Origin: Coriobacteriia bacterium
GTDB lineage: Bacteria > Actinomycetota > Coriobacteriia > Anaerosomatales > SLCP01
DNA: 36,016 nucleotides
Direction: 5' to 3'
Assembly (NCBI GenBank): GCA_014859265.1
Contig: JACUUN010000014.1
Coordinates: 1 to 36,016, forward strand
Of the stretch, positions 16,645-24,672 are shown piece by piece; position 1 is the first letter of the stretch; the number at the start of each line of letters is the position of its first letter. The notes below the pieces were generated by a model. That model was not told the DNA's origin. It saw nothing but the letters and a program-made list of their open reading frames with translations, and ran no database searches. The position numbers and the translations under genes were made by a program.

Positions 16645-17754
16645 GTGAGACGCTTCGCAGCCCTCTTCCTTCTGCCCCTTGTGGTGGCCGTGTCGCTGTC
16701 GGGTTGCACGCTGCCCGGCTTCGTGTCGCTTCCGTCGGACGTCGTCTACCCGAGCATCGAGCCGCTGAGCGATGCCGGACCGATGGCGCCCATGACGCTT
16801 GCATGGCAATTCGAAGGCGCCGAGGTCCGGCTCTCGGTTCCGGTCGATGCGGCCGTCTACCGGGGAGCCAAGAATGCCCAGAAATCCGCTCTCTTCTTCC
16901 GCGAGATTGAGGAGATGGAGTGGATTCCCGAGTACTACCGGGCCTTCGTGGGCGAGCCTCACCAGGAACCGCTCTACGAGTCGATGCTGCAAGGCCTGCG
17001 CGCCCTGCGCGACTCCCTCGGTCTGGGCGAGGACCGCTACGCCGAGCTGATCGTGACTCTTGTGCAGTCGCTCGAGTACCGCACCGATCCCGTCTATCTT
17101 GAGCCGAAATTCCCAGTCGAGACCGTGGGCGACGCGAACGGTGACTGCGACGATAAGACCCTGCTGGCTGCGGCGCTTCTGGCGCGCGAGGGGTACGATG
17201 TTGCCATCCTTCTCTTCTCGGCCGAGCAGCATGTTTCGCTCGGCATCCGAAGTGACGGCAGCACCTACAGCCGCAGCGGGTACGCCATTGTGGAGACGAC
17301 GACGCCGATCCTCTTCGGCTGGGTTCCGGACAGCCTCAACGGCGACATCTCGCTCGCGTCCGAGCCGATGGTGATCCGCATCGGCGAGGGTACGCGCTCG
17401 TATGGGGCGGGGCGCCAAACCGATGCCATCCGCGATAGATTCGACGAGGCAGTCGTCGAAGCCGAGGAGCTGGGTGAGCGCGCCTCAGAGTCCCAGCGTG
17501 ATCTCGAGCGCAGGGCCCGGGAGGTCGAGGAAGTTCGGGCACAGATGGATGCGCTGGCTGCTGCAGGTGACGCCGCTGGCTACAACAAGCTCGTCCCGCG
17601 CTATAACCGCCTGGTCGAGGAGTACAATGCGGCGGTCGAGGAACACAACGCGCTCGTGGCGCAGCAGAACGAGGCTGTCGCGACCGCTGCGCGCATCACC
17701 GAGGGTCAGACCGACCGGTACGGCTTGGCGCGCTTTCTCGGACTGGGCTCGTAG
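16645..17754 (+). CDS. Transglutaminase-like lipoprotein with C-terminal coiled coil
   Basis: A 369-residue exported protein. GTG 16645 has TAGGAGA just upstream; the earlier ATG 16609 would put twelve polar residues ahead of a clear signal sequence. A lipobox, SLSGC, places the lipid-linked Cys at about residue 18. Residues about 70-240 form a transglutaminase/protease-like domain, with Cys168 in NGDCDDKTLLAAALL and His196 in SAEQHVSLGI. The third catalytic position is less clear (perhaps in YAIVETTTP). Residues about 260-350 are a long charged coiled coil (VVEAEELGERASESQRDLERR and on), typical of wall or membrane attachment or oligomerisation. Family members can be peptidases, cross-linking enzymes or inactive scaffolds. 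It follows the broken metallo-beta-lactamase gene and ends before a large inverted repeat. Confidence 0.72.
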   Translation: MRRFAALFLLPLVVAVSLSGCTLPGFVSLPSDVVYPSIEPLSDAGPMAPMTLAWQFEGAEVRLSVPVDAAVYRGAKNAQKSALFFREIEEMEWIPEYYRAFVGEPHQEPLYESMLQGLRALRDSLGLGEDRYAELIVTLVQSLEYRTDPVYLEPKFPVETVGDANGDCDDKTLLAAALLAREGYDVAILLFSAEQHVSLGIRSDGSTYSRSGYAIVETTTPILFGWVPDSLNGDISLASEPMVIRIGEGTRSYGAGRQTDAIRDRFDEAVVEAEELGERASESQRDLERRAREVEEVRAQMDALAAAGDAAGYNKLVPRYNRLVEEYNAAVEEHNALVAQQNEAVATAARITEGQTDRYGLARFLGLGS

Positions 17755-17780
17755 CCTACCCGACTCCGAGAGCTCGCCGC

Positions 17781-17817
17781 TTCTCCTCGATTACTGCCAC
17801 ATAGCCTTCGAGGAGAA
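17781..17817. terminator. Inverted repeat between convergent genes
   Basis: TTCTCCTCGA (17781-17790) is perfectly repeated in reverse as TCGAGGAGAA (17808-17817), separated by 17 bases. It lies between the ends of the transglutaminase-like gene and the minus-strand toroid gene, where a two-way terminator is expected. A protein-binding operator is less likely at such a site. Confidence 0.5.
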
Positions 17818-17876
17818 CCGGCCGCACGAGGAAGTGCTCAGATGTGAGGCCTGGGAAGCGGGTTACACTGTCGTGC

Positions 17877-18956
17877 CTACGAGCCGGAGTGCCGGATGGC
17901 CCCTACCATCCCGAATGCCGCAAGCATACTGAGCGCCCGCCACGTGAGCCAACGGCTCGGGCGGCCCTTCTCCTCGACATCAGCCAGCATCTTGCCATTG
18001 AACGTCGTGCGCAACGTCCAGCGCATCTGCTCATCGCCAGCGCTCTCCACTAGTTCGATCGCGGGCTCGTACTCGGGTCGCCGGGTCTCGCCCACGCCTG
18101 CAAGCGCGAGCAGGCACTCGAGCGCGTCGGAGTTGTACGAGAGCGGATACCCGAACCGCAGCCATCCGGGCTTCTCGCGGTAGTGCAGGGGTTCGTGCTC
18201 GGCGAGGAAGCGCTCGCGGAACCCGTGGCGGCTGGCAGCGGGCATCGACCAGAGCGCGTCCTGGAACTCCCGTGACTCCGCCGGGAGCGACCGGAAGATC
18301 TCCTTTTCACGCAGTGCCGCCACGCACGCATCACGCAGCTCCGCAGCGCCGTCAGGCCAGAGTCCCTGCGGTACCTCGGCCAGGAAGAGCAGCACTTTCG
18401 GGGTGAGCATGTGGCAGTAGCCGTTGAGCTGGTAGAGACGTCCCTCCCGGCAGTCGACGACGCCGAGCTGGCGGTGCAGATTGACGCAGTACGCGAGGGC
18501 GCCGATCACGCGGTCGTCCTCCGCCCACCCCATGCGAGCGAGCGCGCGTCCGACGTTGGCGGTCAGGCACGTGATCGACCCGGTTGGCCGCATGTTCATG
18601 CAGCTCCACGACCCGTCCGGCAGCTGGCGCGAGAACGCGTAGGCAGCGGCCCGTTGCACCCGCTCGTCGTCCCCGTTGGCGTGTAGTTCGCCGAGAAGGT
18701 GAATCTGCCAGAGCGAGCCGCCGTACTTCTGGTAGTCGCGTCCGGGCGTCGCCCACGACCCGTCGGAGTGCATGAGGTCGAGGATGCGCACAACGGGTGT
18801 GTACTCGTTCCGCTTCGCCCAAAGGCTACCGAGTTCATCCGAGTGCGGCTCGCCGAGGAGATGCATGCGCGTGAGCGCCGCGACAGCCGGACTCTCCCGA
18901 TCGGTGAGCCACTCGACGGTCTCCTGCGGCACGCGGGTCATGATCGAAGCTGCCAC
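17877..18956 (-). CDS. Squalene-cyclase/prenyltransferase-like alpha-alpha toroid protein
   Basis: A 359-residue soluble protein built of repeated helix pairs with short Gly-Ser-Trp turns: HSDGSWATPGRDYQKYGGSLW (about residues 63-83) and LPDGSWSCMNMRPTGS (about 111-126) are QW-like repeats of the prenyltransferase/squalene-oxidase fold. The DxDD acid motif of squalene-hopene cyclases and the zinc ligands of protein prenyltransferases are not evident, so enzymatic cyclisation is doubtful. Six or more Cys occur, including SWSCMN, ITCLTAN, VVDCREG and GYCHML. GTG 18956 has GGGGAGG at seven bases. The N-terminal half of the large fusion protein at 24673-26988 seems to be of the same fold. It is a single gene 43 bases before the lipoprotein at 19000, which reads in the same direction upstream of it. 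Confidence 0.6.
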   Translation of the reverse strand: MAASIMTRVPQETVEWLTDRESPAVAALTRMHLLGEPHSDELGSLWAKRNEYTPVVRILDLMHSDGSWATPGRDYQKYGGSLWQIHLLGELHANGDDERVQRAAAYAFSRQLPDGSWSCMNMRPTGSITCLTANVGRALARMGWAEDDRVIGALAYCVNLHRQLGVVDCREGRLYQLNGYCHMLTPKVLLFLAEVPQGLWPDGAAELRDACVAALREKEIFRSLPAESREFQDALWSMPAASRHGFRERFLAEHEPLHYREKPGWLRFGYPLSYNSDALECLLALAGVGETRRPEYEPAIELVESAGDEQMRWTLRTTFNGKMLADVEEKGRPSRWLTWRALSMLAAFGMVGAIRHSGS

Positions 18957-18999
18957 GGCGACACCTCCCCGGAAGGTATGTACCGCCGCGCCGCCTTTG

Positions 19000-19437
19000 C
19001 TACTCGGCCGCCCCGGGCGTGTCGCTCAGTTCCGCGACCGTCTCGGCGATGATTTCCGGACCGGCCATGCGGATCGACGCGCCGTCGAACCGCTCGCCGA
19101 TAACGGAGACCGTGCGTCCCTCGAGCGGGGCGAGCGTGTTCTGCAGCTCGTTGCCGTTCGTGATCACGGCAATGGTGGCCCCTTCATCTTCCTCGGCTGC
19201 GGTGCCGCCGGTGACGGCCCAGAAGCCGCCCTCGAGATCGATCCATTCGAGCGTGCCGATGGCCTGGGCGGTACCGTCATCAAGGTCGTAGAGGCCGGGT
19301 GCAAGTCTCAGATCCATACCGGGTGCCTCCCCGGGCCGGGTGGAAGCGCCCTCGTCCGGCTCGGCTGGTGTCGAGCACGCGACGAGCACGAACGCGAGCG
19401 AGAGCGCCAGAAGCGCAGACACTGTGCGTACGAGCAT
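19000..19437 (-). CDS. Small lipoprotein of unknown function
   Basis: A 145-residue protein. ATG 19437 has GGGAGG five bases upstream. It has a clear lipoprotein signal: MLVRT, hydrophobic SALLALSLAFVLV, then AC, with the modified Cys at about residue 21. After an acidic Pro-rich linker the mature domain of about 100 residues has repeated short beta stretches (LAPGLYDLDDG, GTLEWIDLEGGFWAVTG, ATIAVITNG, RTVSVIGERFDG, ASIRMAGPEIIAETVAEL). This resembles an OB-fold-like outer-surface domain, such as those in DUF-type proteins with an EGGFWAV-like core. I do not know its ligand. It is probably co-transcribed with the toroid protein that follows. Confidence 0.65.
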   Translation of the reverse strand: MLVRTVSALLALSLAFVLVACSTPAEPDEGASTRPGEAPGMDLRLAPGLYDLDDGTAQAIGTLEWIDLEGGFWAVTGGTAAEEDEGATIAVITNGNELQNTLAPLEGRTVSVIGERFDGASIRMAGPEIIAETVAELSDTPGAAE

Positions 19438-19776
19438 GGTTGCCTCCCTGGTCGTTGTCGAGTTCTTACCCCGTATGACGAAGGGGTGAGGCTGGGGGTT
19501 CGGGGTTGGTCGAGGTATCCAGGCATCGGTAAGGGGGCGGGGATTCAATCAGTTGACATCTATATGTTGTCCACACCCGAGTCCGCACAGTTCTGGGCTA
19601 GCCGCGGCAGTGTGGTACCGGGTAAGCGCTGCAATCATCCGAGCGAAGGATGGTGGGAGTTGTGCACATCGCAGAAAATATGGTTCTTGGGATACAAACC
19701 AACAGCTGTGAGGCGATGAAGCTCCTCGAGGGGCTTTGCTGTGGTAGGAGCGAACACCTTATGGGAGCAAGGCCGT
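19438..19776 (+). promoter_or_regulatory. Structured leader before the multiheme cytochrome gene
   Basis: 339 bases without a recognisable gene, less GC-rich than its surroundings. It holds CATCC/GGATG (19636-19640 with 19648-19652, seven-base loop). It also holds a compound stem-loop at 19698-19745: ACC and ACAGC pair with GCTGT and GGT, enclosing AAGCTCC-TCGA-GGGGCTT. A perfect TTGACA at 19553 lacks a matching -10 box at 16-18 bases. The compound stem-loop ends about 30 bases before ATG 19777. Leaders of multiheme cytochromes are sometimes riboswitches; this one does not show the conserved cores of the cyclic dinucleotide classes I know. Confidence 0.4.
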
Positions 19777-22700
19777 ATGCCAGGTGCTGAGCGGTTGGAT
19801 GGTCATAACGAGAGCTGGGCCGCGACGGGCTCCATCTCGAATGGCCGGGGACGATGGCAGCGTCTGGGAAGACGCGGCCAGACGGTCCTCGTGCTGGTTG
19901 TGGTCTCTGTCGTGGCAGCGGCCGGTGTGGCGATTGCGTTTCGTCCCGATCCGCCTCCATATGCGAATGCCCCCACCAGCCTGCTTGTGAATGACACGAC
20001 AAGCGTGACGGCTGGCATCACGACCCAGACGGGCAATCCCCGGGAGATAGTGTCACAGGTAGTTCTCAGCTTTCCAGCTAACACCGACGTGTCCGCCATC
20101 GATGAAACATCCGTGAGCTTCACCCACGAGGATGCCGGGACGATCAGCTTCTCCGTCAATCGCGACGTAACCTCGCGCACGGTCACCATCGACATCGATC
20201 CCTACACCGTGACGAGCGGCTCCAACCCCCGTGCTGTCTCGGTCACCTTGAGCGATCTGAGAAACGCCTCGGTACCGGGTCAGTACACATACTCTGTGAC
20301 GTTCGTGAGCAACAGAGATACGGCCTCGCTGACAAGCGATCCGTATGCGCTCGAGCCGAACCAGGTCGCTCTAGGGGTGGGCGTCATTACGCTCAGCGAC
20401 TACGTCGAGAGTAAGCCGAGCTCCTATGCGGTTCCGATCACGCTGGGCATGAACGGCAGGCTCGCCGCTGATGCTCAGCCGGCTGGGGTCACGACGCCAA
20501 ACGAGATATACGCCGGTTTCCCGGAACCCTTCGCGCTTCCGACGGCTCCGTCGGCGTCGAGTGTGACGGTGAACGGGTACTCGCTCGACGAGGCTCCGAC
20601 CGTCTCCGGTCAGACTGTGACGATCAAGATCCCTGCAGGGCTGACCATACCCGGTGGCGACATCGCGACGGTGGTCTTCAACGAGTCGTTTGGCATCATT
20701 AATCCCACTGCAGGTACGTACGAGCTTCAAGCGAGTACGAGTGCCGAGGTTCTTCCGGGCACGAGTCAGTCTTTCACGATTACGGGTGTCCCGACGATTC
20801 TAACGGTTACCTCGGCAAATCAGCCTGCTGCGGCCACCGTGGGACCCGGACGTTCGCAGGTCGTCGACGGCTTCACGCTTGCTCGCACATCGGGTCCGGC
20901 GGGTATCGAAGTGAGCTCAGTGGCCATCGAGAACTCGGGCACAGCCCCCTCGTCAACTGTGTCGGGCGTCTACGTGTACCGGGACGACGGAGACGGCATT
21001 TTCGGCGCTGAAGATACCGTTCTCGCGCTGGCGGGCGCGCAGTTCGTTGGCAGTACAGCCGAGGTCTCCTTCTCATCGCCGGAGTCCGTGACCGATGTCG
21101 CTCGGCAGTACTGGGTGGTGTACGAGTTTGCCAGCACTGCCTCGCATAGCGCGACCGCGAGTTCACGTGTCGCCGATGTCGCTCACAACGCTGGCGGTCT
21201 CGCGAACAACGCAGTCACGGGATCGACGTTCCTCGTAGACACCACCCCGCCCACCGTCACCCTCACCGTCGTCCCGGCCGAGCCCGACGGGCTGGCGGGC
21301 TTCTACGTGAGCACGCCGCTTCTCACGGCGAGCACCGACGAGACGGCCACCGTCTTTTACAGCTTCGTGTCGGACGGCGGCCCGTGGACGCTTTGGGCCG
21401 ACCCCTCCTCGCCCGTCGCGCCGGCCGAGGGCGTCTCGACGCTGCACTACTACGCCGTCGATGCGGCGGGCAACGCCAGCCCGGTCGCCGCGCGCGGGTT
21501 CTCCGTCGACACGACGGCGCCTGACGCGCCCGCCGGCGTGAGCGCGACGGCCGCCGGCGCGGCCGCGATCGACGTGAGCTGGGACCCGGTCCCGGACGCC
21601 ACGAGCGGGCTTTCCCACTACACGCTCTACCGCTCCGACGGCGCCACCGTCACCGTCACCGGCGAGACCTCCCACACCGTCACCGGGCTTGACCCGGATA
21701 CGGCCTACGGCTTCTACGTCACCGCCGCCGACGCGGCCGGCAACGTCTCCGCGCCAAGCGCCACGGCGAGCGCGACGACGGGCCCGGGCGACACCACCCC
21801 GCCCACCGTCACCCTCACCGTCGTCCCGGCCGAGCCCGACGGGCTGGCGGGCTTCTACGTGAGCACGCCGCTTCTCACGGCGAGCACCGACGAGACGGCC
21901 ACCGTCTTTTACAGCTTCGTGTCGGACGGCGGCCCGTGGACGCTTTGGGCCGACCCCTCCTCGCCCGTCGCGCCGGCCGAGGGCGTCTCGACGCTCCACT
22001 ACTACGCTGAGGACTCCCGCGGAAATACGACCGGCTTGAACAGTCAGGACTTCAACGTTGACACGGTCAGTCCTGACGCACCTGCAGGCGTGACCGCCGA
22101 GGCGTACGGATGGCTCTCGGCGCTCGTAACCTGGAGCGAGGTTGTCGACGCCACGAGCGGCACCGACTATTACGAGGTGCTTGTCGGCGATGAAGTCCGG
22201 GCGACGACGGCCGAGATGAGCACGGTCGTCGCAGACCTAGAGTCGGGTGTCGTACACACGATAACGGTGCGGGCAGTCGACAGGGCCGGTTGGGTTTCAG
22301 ATCTCAGTAGCGCTGTCACGGTCGAGACGGAAGAGCCTCCGAGCTACGCCAGCCCCCCGTTACACGCTGTGGTCATCGCCCCGCGCGCCTCGGAGGTCTT
22401 CGTTGCGTGGAGCAGGCCATCCGACACGATCGGTGACGTGACCTACAATATCTACCGGCGCTCCTCGGAGGCTAAGCCGCTCGCCCGCATAGGCTCGGTC
22501 GTGGGCATCGGCAATAGGTCGTTCGTAGACATGTCGACGGCATCGTCTGCCTCTTACTCGTATGCAATCGCCGTTGAGGATGACCGGGGCGCAGGCCCGC
22601 CGAGCGAGATCTCGACGACCTCGGTAGTGCTCACTCCCGCTCCGCCCGCTCTCCGGGGACTAACATCGGCAGTGACCACATCAGTTCCGGGTGAGGTGCG

Positions 22701-24174
22701 ACTCAGCTGGACCGCGGCGAGCGTTCCCAACGTCGTCGGCTACCTCGTGTTCAGGGCGGAGGCGAGCGGTGGAGCCGTCACAACACTGACGCCAGAGCCG
22801 GTGAACGCGCCTTCCTACGTCGACGACACGGTCTCGCCGTACCGGCGCTACTGGTATTCGGTGGTGTCGGTCGACACGAGTGCTGCTGTAGGCCTGCCCT
22901 CCCCGGAGGTCTATGTGCGCGCCGTGAAGACACCATCACCCTCCAGCCCGCACTCACTCTTTGCCGAGCCCGGCAGCAACCGATGTCAACTCTGTCATAC
23001 CATCCACAATGCACCCGGCAGCGCGAACCTCCTCTCGGTAGCCGGCCCGAACGAGCGTGCGCTGTGCGAGACGTGTCATGACGGCACCGGAGCCACGGCG
23101 ATCACGGCGGACATGGAGGGTCCTCCGGTGACGTTGGACCAGGAGCCTGGTGGCGGCACTTCTCACTCGCTTGGGGAGGGCGGCTCGCTCAGCTGTGCAT
23201 CGTGCCATGATCCTCACGGCCCCGGCACTTCATCCGATACACGGAGACTCCTGAGGGCTGGTGACGCCACTGGAGGCAATGACTTCTGCTACGCATGCCA
23301 TGGCGAGGGAAGCGGGCTGGCCCGTGGCGACATGAGACCGTTCGAATCCTCCGGCCACGACTCCGGAATCACTGCGCCATCCGGCGGGAGCGAGACCACC
23401 TGTCTTGCCTGCCACGAGTCCCACGGCTCACCGAACGAGAGCTTGCTGAAGTACCGTAGCCTGAACGATTGTCTAAGGTGCCATACTCCGGCAGCTGAGA
23501 ATGACGACAGCTTTGACATCCTCTCGCTGCTCTTCTACGGCCCCGACAACCGGGTGCGCCATGACGTCCTTCCAGGTGACCAGGAGCAGAACGGCTCACA
23601 GATGACGTGCCAGAACTGCCACAACGCCCATGGGACAGCCATTCTCGTTGACCCGTACAATCCGTCGCTAACGGGCACCTGGGCGGGCAGCGCGAGTGAC
23701 TTCTGCTTCTCGTGTCATGACGGTTCGCTGCCGTCCGCCCAGGACACGCTTCCATGGGCGTTACCGCCTCTTGGTCCGGGCGGGGCCACCACTACCGTCG
23801 ACATCAAGGCCGCGTATCTCACTACTGACCCTCATGGTGCCGCAGGTTCGGCGGAAGCGACCGGCTCGGCCCGGTTCCTCCGCTCGGAAATGGGCTTCAC
23901 TGCTGGCAGCGTGCTTGAGTGCGCCACGTGTCATGAGCCGCACGGCGCAGCGAATCATTACGCCCTACGTGGTGACGTGACCTCGGCCGACGGCACATTC
24001 ACGCAGCGTGGGCTGGTCGTCTATGGTATCGCTGACGAACTCGGGGGCGGCTATGACACACGCTTCTTCTGTGCCGCCTGTCACGACATGCCGGACGATG
24101 CGCACCCGGGGCCGGACCCGATCCCCTTCCCGACCGACTGCACGGAGTGTCACACTCATACTGCTGGCAATTAG
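19777..24174 (+). CDS. Surface-anchored multiheme c-type cytochrome with fibronectin III domains
   Basis: A 1465-residue protein; GTG 19741 is an alternative start but lies inside the leader stem-loop. Order: a charged N-terminus, one membrane helix (about 36-55, TVLVLVVVSVVAAAGVAIAF), and Ser/Thr-rich beta domains to about 480. Two copies of an Ig-like module follow (about 488-560 and 672-744), with fibronectin III domains between and after them (FnIII-like starts near 575, 765, 860 and 955). A C-terminal heme domain has eleven CxxCH motifs from about 1070 to 1459: CQLCH, CETCH, CASCH, CYACH, CLACH, CLRCH, CQNCH, CFSCH, CATCH, CAACH and CTECH. Several are followed by DPH/ESH/NAH/EPH, as in the doubled-CXXCH family. 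The layout suggests a wall-spanning stalk presenting an electron-transfer head outside a monoderm cell. Cytochrome maturation genes are not in the window. Extracellular electron transfer is inference; binding or structural roles are possible. Confidence 0.88.
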   Translation: MPGAERLDGHNESWAATGSISNGRGRWQRLGRRGQTVLVLVVVSVVAAAGVAIAFRPDPPPYANAPTSLLVNDTTSVTAGITTQTGNPREIVSQVVLSFPANTDVSAIDETSVSFTHEDAGTISFSVNRDVTSRTVTIDIDPYTVTSGSNPRAVSVTLSDLRNASVPGQYTYSVTFVSNRDTASLTSDPYALEPNQVALGVGVITLSDYVESKPSSYAVPITLGMNGRLAADAQPAGVTTPNEIYAGFPEPFALPTAPSASSVTVNGYSLDEAPTVSGQTVTIKIPAGLTIPGGDIATVVFNESFGIINPTAGTYELQASTSAEVLPGTSQSFTITGVPTILTVTSANQPAAATVGPGRSQVVDGFTLARTSGPAGIEVSSVAIENSGTAPSSTVSGVYVYRDDGDGIFGAEDTVLALAGAQFVGSTAEVSFSSPESVTDVARQYWVVYEFASTASHSATASSRVADVAHNAGGLANNAVTGSTFLVDTTPPTVTLTVVPAEPDGLAGFYVSTPLLTASTDETATVFYSFVSDGGPWTLWADPSSPVAPAEGVSTLHYYAVDAAGNASPVAARGFSVDTTAPDAPAGVSATAAGAAAIDVSWDPVPDATSGLSHYTLYRSDGATVTVTGETSHTVTGLDPDTAYGFYVTAADAAGNVSAPSATASATTGPGDTTPPTVTLTVVPAEPDGLAGFYVSTPLLTASTDETATVFYSFVSDGGPWTLWADPSSPVAPAEGVSTLHYYAEDSRGNTTGLNSQDFNVDTVSPDAPAGVTAEAYGWLSALVTWSEVVDATSGTDYYEVLVGDEVRATTAEMSTVVADLESGVVHTITVRAVDRAGWVSDLSSAVTVETEEPPSYASPPLHAVVIAPRASEVFVAWSRPSDTIGDVTYNIYRRSSEAKPLARIGSVVGIGNRSFVDMSTASSASYSYAIAVEDDRGAGPPSEISTTSVVLTPAPPALRGLTSAVTTSVPGEVRLSWTAASVPNVVGYLVFRAEASGGAVTTLTPEPVNAPSYVDDTVSPYRRYWYSVVSVDTSAAVGLPSPEVYVRAVKTPSPSSPHSLFAEPGSNRCQLCHTIHNAPGSANLLSVAGPNERALCETCHDGTGATAITADMEGPPVTLDQEPGGGTSHSLGEGGSLSCASCHDPHGPGTSSDTRRLLRAGDATGGNDFCYACHGEGSGLARGDMRPFESSGHDSGITAPSGGSETTCLACHESHGSPNESLLKYRSLNDCLRCHTPAAENDDSFDILSLLFYGPDNRVRHDVLPGDQEQNGSQMTCQNCHNAHGTAILVDPYNPSLTGTWAGSASDFCFSCHDGSLPSAQDTLPWALPPLGPGGATTTVDIKAAYLTTDPHGAAGSAEATGSARFLRSEMGFTAGSVLECATCHEPHGAANHYALRGDVTSADGTFTQRGLVVYGIADELGGGYDTRFFCAACHDMPDDAHPGPDPIPFPTDCTECHTHTAGN
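21238..21455 (+). repeat. Internal repeat of cytochrome gene, copy 1
   Basis: A 218-base stretch matching 21790-22007 at all but one base that I could find (G at 21443, C at 21995). It encodes DTTPPTVTLTVVPAEPDGL through STLHYYA, one Ig-like module. Near-perfect identity at synonymous positions means a recent duplication or gene conversion. The stretch is markedly more GC-rich at third positions than the flanking parts of the gene. Confidence 0.95.
21790..22007 (+). repeat. Internal repeat of cytochrome gene, copy 2
   Basis: Second copy of the 218-base repeat, shifted by 552 bases (184 codons), so the frame is kept. The two copies bracket a fibronectin III module (21456-21789) with the same GC-rich codon style. 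The sequence diverges sharply after 22007, where it becomes EDSRGNTTGLNSQDFNVD. Confidence 0.95.
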
Positions 24175-24242
24175 GTCGCGGCCAGCGCGGGCCGCGACCA
24201 GCGCACGATAGAGCCGCTCACCATCGGCGGGAGGAGCCCGCG

Positions 24243-24640
24243 GTGGTTGTCGATCTTCTCGTTATCGTCGCCGGCAGCAGCGCGGCGCTCTCACTTCTGG
24301 GAGGCCCGACACGGGGGGCATCGTTTCTCCCGGCGACTCTGAGTTCGCTTGTCGTGGCACTTGCGGCCGCGGCACTCTCCGAGCTCGTGTTCACTCCTGA
24401 AGTGGTGTGCCCTCCAGTCCGCCCGGCGTTCGGCAGCATGTGCACCGCAGATGCAGAAGTCGACGAGTTGCTGCGCCTGATATCGACTGCCGAGGAGGAG
24501 GGCAGCTTCCCTCGGCAAAGCTCGTTCAGCGCCTGCACAGCCATGGCGACTTCGCACTCAAGAACATAGCGGAGCCCGTTGAGGTGATCGAGGTGCTCTG
24601 GAGTGACGGGCGGCCGCCGTCCCCGCCGAGCCGGTCCTGA
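24243..24640 (+). pseudogene. Frameshifted membrane protein gene with class III cyclase-like tail
   Basis: GTG 24243 has GGGAGGAG seven to eight bases upstream and opens a frame with two hydrophobic segments (VVDLLVIVAGSSAALSLLGG; LPATLSSLVVALAAAALSELVF). It runs to VDELLRLISTAEEEGSFPRQ and stops at 24569. In an overlapping frame, from about 24505 to 24640, the sequence reads AKLVQRLHSHGDFALKNIAEPVEVIEVLW. This matches the closing segment of class III adenylate/guanylate cyclase domains (F-LK-I-EPVEV-EVLW). A frame change near 24500-24510 would join both parts. The catalytic core of a cyclase (metal Asp, GDG-type motifs) is absent, so this is a decayed remnant. It starts 69 bases after the cytochrome stop and is probably read with it. 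Confidence 0.45.
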
Positions 24641-24672
24641 TAGTCTCGCACGCGCTGAAGCCGCTCGCCTGC

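Noticed and set aside
19553-19581. Perfect TTGACA -35 box before the cytochrome gene
   Set aside because: At 15-18 bases downstream the sequence is CCACACCCGA-like, with no -10 match, so I did not call a promoter.
19620-19776. Cyclic-di-GMP (GEMM) riboswitch before the cytochrome gene
   Set aside because: A CATCC/GGATG hairpin resembles one arm, but the conserved GACGCAAAGC-type core and tetraloop receptor are absent.
21163-21999. Open frame of 278 codons on the minus strand across the cytochrome repeat block
   Set aside because: It mirrors the GC-rich repeated module of the plus-strand cytochrome gene; the protein is Arg/Gly/Val-rich low complexity with no start signal.
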